Assembly: GCA_900755065.1 (NCBI GenBank) | Contig: CAAEFC010000049.1 | Location: 1 to 46,730, forward strand | Direction: 5' to 3' | From: Bacilli bacterium | Lineage (GTDB): Bacteria > Bacillota_I > Bacilli_A > RFN20 > CAG-449 | DNA length: 46,730 bases | Shown here: positions 15,913 to 24,774 of the stretch, in pieces | Position numbering within the stretch: position 1 is the stretch's first letter | How the letters are laid out: the number at the start of each line of letters is the position of its first letter | The notes under the pieces: model-generated | Database searches by the model: none | The model's input: only the letters and a program-made list of their open reading frames with translations | What the model was told of the DNA's origin: nothing | Position numbers and translations under genes: made by a program

Positions 15913-18480
15913 CTAGCGCTCTTTCAGGCTGAGATTCCAGATTTCGTTGGTCAGTCCGCTGAAAGCGGAAAGTTCTTTGTTGAACGAATTGATGTCGATC
16001 TTGTTCGTATTGTAGGCGAACAGGTCTTTTCTCTGGTAAGTCGGCAATTCGACGGCCAGTTCCATGACGACGTCCAACGCTTCTTTGTAGATCGTCTCTC
16101 TTTCGCTTTGTACATCGGTTTCTCTTCCGGCTTCGATCAGTTCCGAAAGCCGTTCCACGATTTCCAGTTCGGTATCGTATTTACCGCCGTTGTTGGCGAG
16201 AATCTGTTTGTACCCCCAGTTTAGAACCGAAGTCGCCTTCGACTCTTTGTGATAGACCTGATACATATCCGGATCGATCGTGCTTCCCCACGCGGCCGCC
16301 CAGACCGTCAGTGCGCCGGAATTCAGTTTCTTCAACGCATTCGCGTCAGTCGTAACGATGATCTGGAATCCGCATTTGTTCAGCAATTCGCCCGCCTTAT
16401 ACAAAGCGTTGAAAGCCGGGTGATCGGTTTCTTCGCCGGCGATCGTGAACGTGTATTTCAACTGATGCGTTCCTTTCTGATAGATGCCGCTGCTGTTTTT
16501 GACATAGCCCGCGCTTTCTACGAGACCGGTGATGAATTCAATCTGCGTGCTTTCGTCCATTTTGGTTCCCGCGGAGAGACCCTTGCTTTCGACGAATTCC
16601 CGGTAATCCGGATTGACGACGCTCAGATCGGAAGGAATCGCCGAAGAGACCGTCGGATAATAAGCGGTGCAGCCGTCCGGATACGCCCAACTTTCTTTCG
16701 ACATCGGACGGTAAATCGCTTCCGCAGTGTTCCGATAGTAATCGATGCATAATTGCGTGTCGATCGAGTGCATGATCGCCTGACGGACCTGAATATCCGG
16801 AACTTTTCCGGCGTTGACGCCGATATAACCGTAACCCAACGTCGTGATGTCTTTATAACCGATTCCCTGATTCTTCCGCTTGTAGAGTTCCGAAATGGTT
16901 TCCGGTTTGGCGTTCGGTTCGACGAAGTCGATTTCGTTGTTGTACAGCGCGTCGGTCATCCGGTTCTGCGCGACGACCTGATAACGGAGATGTTTGATTT
17001 TCGGTTCGCCCAACACGAAATTCGGATTGCTTTCGTAATAGATGACGCCCTTGTCCTTAAACGTTCCCGCAGTGACGTTGTCCGTTCCTCCGGAAGATTT
17101 TGCCGCGACATAAGGACCCGCGCCGACCGGAACGCCGACTTTATCCGCCGCATTCACGACATTGTCCATAAAGGTTCTCGACATATATTCGACGCCGAAA
17201 TTCTCTTCATAATCGAATGCGTCGATATGTTCCTGATCGGAGTAATAATACATCGGCGCGACCGTAAAGGCGAAGTTCCAGATCGCTTTCGGATCGACCT
17301 TGTGGATGGTGATCGAAAGGACTTCGTTTCCGGAAGTCACCGCGCCGGTGCTGTCGTAAGTCGGAACGCCGTAGGTCACGTCGTTGACGGTGACCGACGA
17401 AGTCCGGTTGGCAAACTGAATGCCCGAAATATTCGGGAAACTTTTTTCGGTGATTCCCGCGAAATGCTCTTCCATCAAGGTGGCGACGAGATAATCGTTC
17501 AGATCAGTCGCCGTAACCCAGTAGGTGAGAATCTCCTCGATATCTCCCGGCAGTTTGGCGTTGAGAATCGTGTCGATCGCCTGTTCTTTGGTATAGGAAG
17601 CCGACGCTTCGCCCAACGAATAGGTCAGTTCGTCCGTCTTTTTGTTGTACGTGATGTAGCCTTCGTTGTAGAGGAAGGCTTCAACGTCGCTTTTCAGGGT
17701 ATGCGAACTCTGCGTTCCGTCCTCTTTGAAGAACTTGATGTCCTCATACGTATCCACGGAATTGGAGTAATCGCTGTTCAGTTCTTTCTCAAAGAACTCT
17801 TTGGTTTTGGCGAAGTCTTCCGTGACGTTTTTGTAGATTGAGGACTGCGAAGCGATCGTTTTCAGTTTGGCTTCAAATTCGCCGATCGTCAGGTACGGAT
17901 CGGTATCCAGAATTTCGTTGGCCGCTTCGATCAGCGCGTCGATCCGCGCTCCGGCGGCGACTTCAAACTGCTGCATGAAAGCGTCCTGCTCTTTTTCGTC
18001 GGCCTCCTGCGTCCGATACTCCTGCAAGCCGACGATATCGGTCGAATAGATCGTACTCGAACCGCTGTAACTCGGATCGAGGTAGACGTAGAGGTTGAAC
18101 AGAACGTCCTTGATCGTCAACGGCGAACCGTTGGAAAACTTGATGTTGTTTTTCAGAACGAAACGATACGTCGTCGTCGCGTCTTCTCCGCTTCCTTCCG
18201 TCCGGTTTTCATAATCCTTGACTACGGTCGCTTCGTCGTCGCCGTACAGCGGCTTTCCGTCCTTGTCGTTGCTCAGCATGCTAATTTGGGTCAGACCGGT
18301 GACGTTGCCGTCCGTCGCCGTCGTCGAGAAAAACGGATTGAAAACGCCGTCGACTTCCTGCGTCGAAAAGATCACCGGATCGACATCGTTGTCGTACTCG
18401 CCTTTGTTTTTATTGCCGCAGCCGGCTAACGCCAGAGACGAAATCGCCGCGACACTGAAAGTCAATAATTTCTTTTTCAT
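15913..18480 (-). CDS. oppA: Oligopeptide-binding lipoprotein OppA, enlarged
   Basis: This extracytoplasmic solute-binding lipoprotein (SBP family 5) delivers peptides to OppBC. A lipoprotein signal is clear: basic start, hydrophobic core, lipobox LAGC with Cys21. Recognisable family blocks are FSNGSPLTIKDVLFNL near the N-terminal third and the YGYIGVNAG...VRQAIMHSID region in the second half. At 855 residues it is some 300 longer than typical OppA (about 540). The extra length is mostly a charged, helical block at about residues 150-340, between the first lobe strands. AAGGAGG precedes the ATG. The upstream lipoprotein gene is 19 bp away and probably cotranscribed. Confidence 0.92.
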   Translation of the reverse strand: MKKKLLTFSVAAISSLALAGCGNKNKGEYDNDVDPVIFSTQEVDGVFNPFFSTTATDGNVTGLTQISMLSNDKDGKPLYGDDEATVVKDYENRTEGSGEDATTTYRFVLKNNIKFSNGSPLTIKDVLFNLYVYLDPSYSGSSTIYSTDIVGLQEYRTQEADEKEQDAFMQQFEVAAGARIDALIEAANEILDTDPYLTIGEFEAKLKTIASQSSIYKNVTEDFAKTKEFFEKELNSDYSNSVDTYEDIKFFKEDGTQSSHTLKSDVEAFLYNEGYITYNKKTDELTYSLGEASASYTKEQAIDTILNAKLPGDIEEILTYWVTATDLNDYLVATLMEEHFAGITEKSFPNISGIQFANRTSSVTVNDVTYGVPTYDSTGAVTSGNEVLSITIHKVDPKAIWNFAFTVAPMYYYSDQEHIDAFDYEENFGVEYMSRTFMDNVVNAADKVGVPVGAGPYVAAKSSGGTDNVTAGTFKDKGVIYYESNPNFVLGEPKIKHLRYQVVAQNRMTDALYNNEIDFVEPNAKPETISELYKRKNQGIGYKDITTLGYGYIGVNAGKVPDIQVRQAIMHSIDTQLCIDYYRNTAEAIYRPMSKESWAYPDGCTAYYPTVSSAIPSDLSVVNPDYREFVESKGLSAGTKMDESTQIEFITGLVESAGYVKNSSGIYQKGTHQLKYTFTIAGEETDHPAFNALYKAGELLNKCGFQIIVTTDANALKKLNSGALTVWAAAWGSTIDPDMYQVYHKESKATSVLNWGYKQILANNGGKYDTELEIVERLSELIEAGRETDVQSERETIYKEALDVVMELAVELPTYQRKDLFAYNTNKIDINSFNKELSAFSGLTNEIWNLSLKER

Positions 18481-18499
18481 TTGTTTCCTCCTTTAAATT

Positions 18500-19657
18500 T
18501 TAGAGACCTGTTTCTTCAATGCGGATCTGACAATCCGCCGAGACCGATGATTCGTCATCGACGAGATAAGCGAACCGATCGGTGATTTTGTCGTAAACCA
18601 CGTTCCGATTGTTGACGAAGTTCAGCGTTTTTTCGCTGACATTCAGATTGCAGGAGAAGGTGACTCCCGAAACCGAGGAACGGACCATCTGCGATGCGAA
18701 CGGGCTGACGATCAGCGTTTTGATCTTCGAATAATTCGTATCGACGTTCAGCGTCCCGTTTTCAAACCGGACGTTTTCGATCTTCGCGTCGGTCAGTTTC
18801 CGGAACAGACCGGCATAAGCGCAAGAGAACGTTCCGTCTCCCTCCCCGGAAAGATCCGCGGTCAGATTGGAAGAATCGAATCCGATCTCGAAATTGGAAA
18901 TCGTATGGTCGTTTCCCTGAAACTCCGCGGCGTAATCGCCGAAAGACAGCGTCTGCCCTTCCATATCGATGTCGTTCAACAGATAAATCGGTTTATTCCG
19001 GCTGCTCAGCAATTCTTTCGCGGTGGAAACCAACGTGTATTCCCCCTCGATATAATGGGCAAACACCCGAATCGACGTATCGGTTTCTCCTCCCGGATGC
19101 TTGAAGGAATCGTCCCACGGCTGATCGTTCTCGTCGTAGAAGCCCGGAAGCGCCGTATGCCCCTCTAACGTATTGACCTTTTTGATCAGATCCTTGAACT
19201 CATCGCCCTCGTTGACGGTGTACGAATAGACCACCGTGACGTTTCCCTGCTCGTCTTTGTAGCAGATATCGTAGGTATACACGATGTCTTTCACCCATTT
19301 GGCGTAGAGGGTGACGCCGTCGATGCCGATTTTATCCTCCTGAAATTCCCACCGGTCTTCGTAAGTGATTTCGTCGCCGCTGATGTTTTTGGTGCGATAC
19401 CACCCCTCGATCGAATAGCCGGTCTTCGTGATGTCCTTTTCCGACAAGGCGTTCGGGTCGGCGATATACGTCAACGCTTCTTCGTCGTTCAGGGCGTACA
19501 CATAGGTTACCCTGTCGTTCGCGGCGTTCTGGCATTGACCTCCTTCGAGATAAAAGACTGCGCGCGCCTGAATGTTTTGCTTCTGATGACCCCCGCAGGA
19601 AGCAAGAGGAAGCAATCCGAGCAGAAGGACGGTCAGCATTTTTACCCGGTTTTTCAT
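18500..19657 (-). CDS. Lipoprotein with InlB-type and GLUG-like repeats, first gene of opp operon
   Basis: The 385-residue surface lipoprotein has a signal peptide and lipobox (LASC, Cys21). An InlB/Listeria-Bacteroides-type beta-grasp repeat lies at about 80-122 (GYSIEGWYRTK ... GVTLYAKWV), and a second weaker one follows. Residues of about 210-330 resemble GLUG-type repeats (LLNDIDMEGQ, FQGNDHTISNFEI, AGLFRKL, AKIENVRFENG), expected to form a beta-helix. Such proteins bind polysaccharide or protein ligands outside the cell. The gene starts the operon, 19 bp ahead of oppA, with AAGGAG before the ATG. Association with peptide uptake, for example capture of protein substrate, is an inference from position. 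Confidence 0.8.
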   Translation of the reverse strand: MKNRVKMLTVLLLGLLPLASCGGHQKQNIQARAVFYLEGGQCQNAANDRVTYVYALNDEEALTYIADPNALSEKDITKTGYSIEGWYRTKNISGDEITYEDRWEFQEDKIGIDGVTLYAKWVKDIVYTYDICYKDEQGNVTVVYSYTVNEGDEFKDLIKKVNTLEGHTALPGFYDENDQPWDDSFKHPGGETDTSIRVFAHYIEGEYTLVSTAKELLSSRNKPIYLLNDIDMEGQTLSFGDYAAEFQGNDHTISNFEIGFDSSNLTADLSGEGDGTFSCAYAGLFRKLTDAKIENVRFENGTLNVDTNYSKIKTLIVSPFASQMVRSSVSGVTFSCNLNVSEKTLNFVNNRNVVYDKITDRFAYLVDDESSVSADCQIRIEETGL

Positions 19658-19688
19658 TCAATCATCTCCTTCCGTCCGAAATTTTATA

Positions 19689-19710
19689 AATATAATTTAT
19701 AAATTATATT
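19689..19710. promoter_or_regulatory. 22-bp perfect palindrome in the opp operon leader
   Basis: AATATAATTTA followed by its exact reverse complement TAAATTATATT makes a 22-bp perfect dyad of A and T only, 33 nt upstream of the first gene's ATG and directly after the glyA terminator. It contains TATAAT-like hexamers on both strands, so promoter and operator may coincide. I cannot point to a clear -35 box. Confidence 0.55.
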
Positions 19711-19737
19711 AAAAAAATCCGGTATTTGGATACCGGA
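19711..19737 (-). terminator. Terminator of glyA
   Basis: The 8-bp stem TCCGGTAT / ATACCGGA with a TTGG loop is followed on the minus strand by seven T residues. It separates glyA from the opp operon promoter region. Confidence 0.85.
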
Positions 19738-19831
19738 CTTTATTATAACGACATTGAATCTCAAATGCTACTATCCATTTGGAAATTGAATAAAAAAATC
19801 TTTTTTTTCGACTGATTGCCCCGACATTCAG

Positions 19832-21073
19832 TCAATCTTCCAACGGAAAACGCCGGCACAGAGCGATGACTTCCTCTCTTAACCGCGCCGTTTTTTCCGG
19901 ATTCTCCCGTTCTTGCAAGGCTTCGTCGATGATGCGGACGATCTCCCGCATTTCGCCTTCCTTCATTCCTCTCGTCGTCAGCGCCGGCGATCCCAGACGG
20001 ATTCCCGAAGCCAGCATCGGCTTTTCCCGGTCGTTGGGAATCGTGTTCTTGTTGACGGTAATATGGACCGTATCCAGTAACCGTTCGCAATCGCGACCGT
20101 TGATTCCCCGCGAATTCCGCACATCGACCAGGAGCAGATGATTGTCCGTTCCCCCGGAAATGACGTGATAGCCTCTTTCGACGAACGCGTCGCTTAACGC
20201 TTTTGCGTTCCGGACGACCTGCTTCTGATAGACCACGAAATCTTCGCTCAGCGCTTCCTTGAAAGCCACCGCTTTCGCGGCGATCACATGCATCAAAGGT
20301 CCGCCCTGCACGCCCGGAAAAACGCTCTTGTCGATTTTTTCGGCAATCGCCGCATCTTTCGTTAACAGAATGCCGCCGCGCGGACCGCGCAATGTTTTAT
20401 GCGTAGTCGACGTAACCACGTCGGCGTATTCGCACGGATTCGGGTGCAATCCGGCCGCGACGAGTCCGGCGATATGTGCCATATCCACCATCAGATACGC
20501 GCCGACTTTATCCGCGATTTCCCGAAACCGCCTAAAATCGATCGTACGCGGATACGCCGAAGCCCCCGCAACGATCAGACGTGGTTTCACTTCCACCGCT
20601 ATTCGCTCCACCTCATCATAATCGATCGTCTCGCTCTCTTCGGAAACGCCGTAAAAAGAACTGACGTAATCCTGTCCCGAAAAGGACAGGCGATATCCGT
20701 GCGTCAAATGCCCGCCGTGATCCAGAGCCATTCCCAGAATCCGGTCTCCCTTGTCGAGCAAGGCTCTGTACGCCGCCATGTTGGCTTGCGACCCCGAATG
20801 CGGCTGAACGTTGACGTAATCGATGTCGAATAATCGTTTCAGGCGCTCTTTCGCCAGATTTTCCACCTCATCGACATACTGACAGCCGCCGTAATACCGC
20901 TTCCCCGGATAACCCTCCGCGTATTTATTCGTCAGAATGCTGCCCTGCGCTTCCAACACCGCTTTGGAGACGTAATTCTCCGAAGCAATCAGTTCCAGGT
21001 GATCTTCCTGGCGCTTTTTCTCCGCCGCAATCGCCTGAAAGATTTCTCTGTCCTGTTCTTCCAAATTTTTCAT
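19832..21073 (-). CDS. glyA: Serine hydroxymethyltransferase
   Basis: This PLP enzyme converts serine + tetrahydrofolate to glycine + methylene-tetrahydrofolate in the cytoplasm, the main source of one-carbon units and, with thyA/folA of this same window, of thymidylate. The 413-residue protein is of normal length. The signature is complete: SENYVSKAVLEAQGS near the start, the His-Gly-Gly-His substrate loop, DMAHIAGL, and the PLP lysine Lys226 within TSTTHKTLRGPRGG. GAGGAAAG precedes the ATG. It is monocistronic, closed by the terminator at 19711-19737. Confidence 0.97.
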   Translation of the reverse strand: MKNLEEQDREIFQAIAAEKKRQEDHLELIASENYVSKAVLEAQGSILTNKYAEGYPGKRYYGGCQYVDEVENLAKERLKRLFDIDYVNVQPHSGSQANMAAYRALLDKGDRILGMALDHGGHLTHGYRLSFSGQDYVSSFYGVSEESETIDYDEVERIAVEVKPRLIVAGASAYPRTIDFRRFREIADKVGAYLMVDMAHIAGLVAAGLHPNPCEYADVVTSTTHKTLRGPRGGILLTKDAAIAEKIDKSVFPGVQGGPLMHVIAAKAVAFKEALSEDFVVYQKQVVRNAKALSDAFVERGYHVISGGTDNHLLLVDVRNSRGINGRDCERLLDTVHITVNKNTIPNDREKPMLASGIRLGSPALTTRGMKEGEMREIVRIIDEALQERENPEKTARLREEVIALCRRFPLED

Positions 21074-21250
21074 TCTCTTTCCTCGCTTTCCTCTATTCTA
21101 ATTTATTTTTAGAAAATCCGAAACAAAAAGATGCGCTTCCGTGCGCCCGGTTTAGCAAAGCAAAAAGACTTTGCTTCCCTTCGTCCACCCGTTTCCATTA
21201 TATGCCAGAAAAAAGAGATTCTCTCTTCTCAAAATAAACGTGGTGATCGA

Positions 21251-21424
21251 ATGAAAGACAAAAATTTTATCGAACAGGAAAAAGAGGATTTCAATCAGGG
21301 AGCAGAAAACGAATTCTACGATTATATTCAGATGGGGCCTCTGGAAGAGGAAATCTTGTACGAATTCCACTTCGACGTCGAGCAATTCAGACGATATCTT
21401 CAAAAGCAAAAGCAAAAAAAATAA
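21251..21424 (+). CDS. Small acidic protein of unknown function
   Basis: This 57-residue product (MKDKNFIEQE ... YLQKQKQKK) is rich in Glu, Gln and Phe/Tyr, with a charged helix-forming look and a basic tail; there is no membrane span. I start at the ATG at 21251, where GTGGTGAT is a moderate ribosome binding site; a longer frame from 21131 runs through sequence that looks intergenic. Its stop lies inside the stem of the terminator at 21414-21451, which fits a real short gene. No family is recognised. Confidence 0.55.
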   Translation: MKDKNFIEQEKEDFNQGAENEFYDYIQMGPLEEEILYEFHFDVEQFRRYLQKQKQKK

Positions 21425-21451
21425 GGGTTTTCCGACAAAAACCCTTATTTT
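21414..21451. terminator. Bidirectional terminator
   Basis: A 13-bp stem (AAATAAGGGTTTT / AAAACCCTTATTT) with a 6-nt loop is flanked by A and T tracts. On the minus strand it ends the TetR-ABC operon (seven T residues follow); on the plus strand it ends the small gene at 21251-21424. Confidence 0.88.
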
Positions 21452-21476
21452 GATTCTCACGGAAAAAAGCGTCTGA

Positions 21477-22385
21477 TCACGACTTCGCCGTTTTCTTCTT
21501 GCGCAGGACGTTGACCAGAACATACGCGCCGATAAAAACAGCGATCGAAAAGACGACGATCAGATACATCGTGCCGACGGATACGCTTCTGTCGAAAAGA
21601 ACCAGTTCCACGTCAAACGCCTGTTTCAGTTCGGAAATCGACTCTGCCGGCATCAGGGTTTCTTTCTGCAATTCTTCGATCGCGGCATTCATATAGTGAT
21701 TCCGGAACAAAAACGTCCCGTACGTTCCCGGAAGCAATTTCAAAACCGTCGATAAGCCCGAAGCGTAGGAAGAAAGAGGCATATACGCGCCGCTGATAAA
21801 GCCATAGCAGGAACTGACGATCGTGCCGACCGCGGATATCTGTCCCTGCGAAGAAAGGAAAGAGTTGACAAACGACGAACAAGCCGTTCCAAACAGCGTC
21901 ATAAGAAAGACGTCGACCAGAATCAGAATAGCGTCGGCAAAACTCAGATACCAACCGGAAATCCCCAGATAAATCCACGATCCGATCATTCCGATCAGGC
22001 ATACCGCAAAGGTATTCAGAAAGGTGGCGATGAAATAACTTAACGCCAGCGTCGATTTTTTCACCGGCGTGATCGTCAGATCCTTGATCGTTCCGTTTGC
22101 TTTATCCGCGACCATGATCATATTGGAACAGAACGCCACCGTGATGCAACTGACCGAAAGAATCGAGGAACTCAACTGACCCCCGACGAATCCGGAAATC
22201 AGTTTCTCCGAAACTTCGATCCCATCCGGCAGACCGGAAATAAAATTCATCCGATAGACTTTTCCAAGAAAAGTAACATACAGCAACAGCAGAATGAACG
22301 GCGTGATTAACGAGGTGAAAAACACCCCTTTATCTTTCATGAACAGACGCACGTTTCTTTTCACCAGCACAAATAAAGGTCTCAT
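21477..22385 (-). CDS. ABC-2 type export permease
   Basis: The 302-residue membrane protein has the ABC-2 layout: cytoplasmic start, one span (FTSLITPFILLLLYVTFLG), a loop, four more spans, a long outer loop with PAESISELKQAFDVEL, and a last span before a KKK tail. Such subunits work with the ATPase as dimers to export drugs, lipids or polysaccharides. Its ATG overlaps the ATPase stop by 4 bp. It is the last gene of a TetR-ATPase-permease operon, the classical arrangement for drug-inducible export. The substrate is unknown. Confidence 0.9.
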   Translation of the reverse strand: MRPLFVLVKRNVRLFMKDKGVFFTSLITPFILLLLYVTFLGKVYRMNFISGLPDGIEVSEKLISGFVGGQLSSSILSVSCITVAFCSNMIMVADKANGTIKDLTITPVKKSTLALSYFIATFLNTFAVCLIGMIGSWIYLGISGWYLSFADAILILVDVFLMTLFGTACSSFVNSFLSSQGQISAVGTIVSSCYGFISGAYMPLSSYASGLSTVLKLLPGTYGTFLFRNHYMNAAIEELQKETLMPAESISELKQAFDVELVLFDRSVSVGTMYLIVVFSIAVFIGAYVLVNVLRKKKTAKS

Positions 22386-23296
22386 CTTGCATTCTCCTCG
22401 TTCAGTCTTTTCCCGGTCGCCGACAGAAATACGTCGTCCATTTTTCCCTTGACGATTTCATAGTCCCGGAAAAGTTCCGGATGGGCGAGAATCATTTCCG
22501 TAGCCTGCGCAGTGTCCCTGACCTCGATCCGATAACCCCCGGCGATCTTCTCGTAAGGCTTTCCCAACAAGCCTAATTCCCCCTCGTCCGCGCCATACAG
22601 CGAGATGAAATCGCACGCGTAACGGTTCTTTAATTCCAAAGGCGTTCCTTCCGCGCAGATTTTTCCCTCGTCGATGATCACGACGTAATCGGCGTCTCCG
22701 GCTTCTTCCATGTAGTGCGTCGTCAGAAGAACGCTGAGATTCTTCTCCTTTCTCAGATCGGCGATCACTTTCCACACCTGCTTCCTCGTCTTCGGATCGA
22801 GTCCGGTGGTCGGTTCGTCCAGAATCAGAATCTTCGGTTGATGAATCAAAGCCCGCGCGATGTCGATCTTCCGCCGCTGTCCTCCGGAAAGTTTCCCCAA
22901 AGGCCGCGACAGCAGATTCGCAAAGTCGAGTCTTGCGGCCAGATCGTTCAGATGCCGGACGAATTCCTTTTTCGTCATTCCGTAAAGCGCCGCGCGAACT
23001 TCCAGATTCTCCTTGACCGTCAGTTTTTTATCGAGCAGGGAATGCTGATAGACCACGCCGATCCGGCTCTTATACGAAACGGAATCCTCGTCCAGATCGA
23101 AGCCGTCGACGATTACTTTTCCCCGATCTTTCGCCAAAAGTCCCGAAAGAATGGAGATCGTCGTGGATTTTCCCGCGCCGTTGATCCCCAGAAAAGCAAA
23201 CAGTTCGCCTTCTCTGACCTGAAAAGAGAGGTCGTCCACCGCCTGAATATCCTTGAAAGCCTTGCTTAAATGGCTGATTTCGATCACCGCGTTCAT
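22382..23296 (-). CDS. ABC transporter ATPase (ABC-2 exporter)
   Basis: The 304-residue ATPase of DrrA/CcmA type has Walker A GINGAGKST, signature LSGGQRRKIDIARAL, Walker B ILILDEPTTGLD and an H-loop in LLTTHYMEEA. A C-terminal domain of about 80 residues is usual for this class. I start at ATG 23296 (MNAVIEISHL), which has AAAGGA upstream and overlaps the TetR stop as ATGA; the longer frame to 23431 only reads through the TetR gene in another phase. It provides energy for the permease encoded next. Confidence 0.94.
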   Translation of the reverse strand: MNAVIEISHLSKAFKDIQAVDDLSFQVREGELFAFLGINGAGKSTTISILSGLLAKDRGKVIVDGFDLDEDSVSYKSRIGVVYQHSLLDKKLTVKENLEVRAALYGMTKKEFVRHLNDLAARLDFANLLSRPLGKLSGGQRRKIDIARALIHQPKILILDEPTTGLDPKTRKQVWKVIADLRKEKNLSVLLTTHYMEEAGDADYVVIIDEGKICAEGTPLELKNRYACDFISLYGADEGELGLLGKPYEKIAGGYRIEVRDTAQATEMILAHPELFRDYEIVKGKMDDVFLSATGKRLNEENAR

Positions 23297-23859
23297 ATCG
23301 TATCCTTTCCGCTTTTGTATGTTTCCAACAGAGACAGAAACACCTCGCTGAGCATCGCCGAAATATCTTCTTCTTTGAACGGATTCGTATGAGTCGCGCA
23401 CATCGACGCGATACCGTGCGAATACACCCACAGATGAAGATACAGTTTCAAGGCATTTTCTTCCGAAATCCGATGAGATTCGGCGATGATCCCGACGAAA
23501 GTTCGATATCCCGGTTCCAGTTCCGGACTATCTTCCTCCCGAAGTCCTCCCATAAAGAGCAACTGAAACAACCGGCTCTCTTTTTGAGCGAATTCGATGT
23601 ACTTCAACCCGGCGCCTTTGAACGGCAATTGTTCTTTCAACCCTTCTTCGATGTATTTCCGATACTCCGCGCCGGCGCGGATCAGCACTTCCCTTTTCAG
23701 TTCGTCCATGCTGTCGAACCAGGTAAAGATCACCCGCGAAGAACTGTTCATCTTTGCCGCCAGAGAGCGCGCGGTCAACGATTCAAATCCTTCCGCCCGG
23801 ACGATTTCAAAAGCCCGATCGATGATTTCTTTTCGGCTGAATTTGGTTTTCGGCGGCAT
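23293..23859 (-). CDS. TetR-family regulator of the ABC-2 exporter
   Basis: The 188-residue TetR protein has its helix-turn-helix at about 25-55 (LTARSLAAKMNSSSRVIFTWF) and a TetR_C-type helical ligand domain ending around residue 180. I start at ATG 23859 (MPPKTKF), with AAGGA 7 nt upstream. It heads the operon with the ATPase and permease, overlapping the former by 4 bp. A near-perfect 32-bp palindrome sits directly on the promoter and is the natural operator, so the operon should be repressed until an exported ligand binds. The ligand is unknown. Confidence 0.92.
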   Translation of the reverse strand: MPPKTKFSRKEIIDRAFEIVRAEGFESLTARSLAAKMNSSSRVIFTWFDSMDELKREVLIRAGAEYRKYIEEGLKEQLPFKGAGLKYIEFAQKESRLFQLLFMGGLREEDSPELEPGYRTFVGIIAESHRISEENALKLYLHLWVYSHGIASMCATHTNPFKEEDISAMLSEVFLSLLETYKSGKDTI

Positions 23860-23880
23860 TTCATTTCCTTCTTTCTCTAT

Positions 23881-23940
23881 TAAAAACATTTGTTGCGCAA
23901 CAACTGTTTTTATTATATATTGCAAACTGTTGTCTGTCAA
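23881..23940 (-). promoter_or_regulatory. Promoter with 32-bp TetR operator
   Basis: TTGACA (23935-23940), 17 bp, TATAAT (23912-23917) on the minus strand, a full consensus promoter. Directly downstream, 23881-23912 is a 32-bp palindrome with core TTGTTGCGCAACAA and arms TAAAAACA / TGTTTTTA; only one base pair breaks the symmetry (23889/23904). Confidence 0.88.
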
Positions 23941-23971
23941 TACGAAAAAAGCGAAGATCGTTTCGGTTCGG

Positions 23972-24632
23972 TTATTCTTCTTTTTCGTCCTCTTCGCTTT
24001 CCGTCGTATTCCGATATTTTTTCCAGTACAGGACGAGCATCGCCAAAGCGATGACGAGAATGATGATGCCGATCGAACAGCCGAAAAAGGTATTGATCTG
24101 AATGATCTCGGCGTCTTCAAGGTCCGAAGTACTTAAAAACATCTCTTCGATCAGCACCAGATGCATCAAGGCGGAAGATACATTGGTAAAACGAAGCGCC
24201 AGAAGAGAACGATCCTGCCGTTGATGAGCCTTACGGACACCGACAAGCGAAACGATAAACATCACGGTAATCGTGATATTGGCGATCACGGCCAGTCGAA
24301 TCGGATATCGGTAAACCCGTTCGAGCAGAATGTTTTTCGCGAACACGCAAACGAGAAACAGGATCGCCGCAAGCAAAAGAATGACTGCAATATCGAAAAA
24401 AGCCTTTTCCTTGTTGTTTTCCTTGCTCTTCAAATAGATATCTTTGCACGTGACGATACAAAGACCATAAAGCGAAGAATAAAGCCAGACCGGCGACCGG
24501 GTAAAAACAGCCGACGACGAATTTGAAAACGACCGCGACCAATCCGCAGACGAAAAGAAACAGCGTGCGGATTCTGACTTTTCCGAGAAAATCCGAGTGC
24601 TTATACTTACCGATCCATTCCTTTAATTTCAT
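23972..24632 (-). pseudogene. Membrane protein gene split by a one-base frameshift
   Basis: Two frames together make one plausible integral membrane protein. The upstream frame from ATG 24632 (MKLKEWIGKY) gives two hydrophobic spans up to about ...ALFFALW near 24460. Coding character then continues in the +1 frame (CIVTCKDIYLKSKENNKEK), giving four more spans to the stop at 23972. The downstream part alone would need a TTG start (24433) and no Shine-Dalgarno is there. The joined length is 661 nt, one base over a multiple of three, matching a single inserted base between about 24445 and 24470. It may be a true pseudogene, a phase-variable gene or a sequencing error. The family is not recognised. 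A TATAAT lies at 24655-24660. Confidence 0.65.
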
Positions 24633-24774
24633 GTTTTCACTTCGCATTCAGTTTATTATACCATGTCCGAACCGAAATAGAATGCGATTTTGAAAAAAAG
24701 AGGCTGTATATCCCTCAAAAAAACGGTTAAATATCTGTCTTCCCCGCGCGTTTTCACTCCGTCAGAGCATTTTT

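Noticed and set aside
19738..19831. Second terminator after glyA (GACTGA/TCAGTC stem)
   Set aside because: On the transcribed strand the stem is followed by A residues, not T; the hairpin at 19711-19737 is the better terminator.
24231..24460. Reading the second half of the 24647 frame as a real C-terminus
   Set aside because: Past about 24450 that phase becomes Arg/Ser/His-rich and non-hydrophobic, typical of an out-of-frame read, while the other phase gives clean membrane spans.
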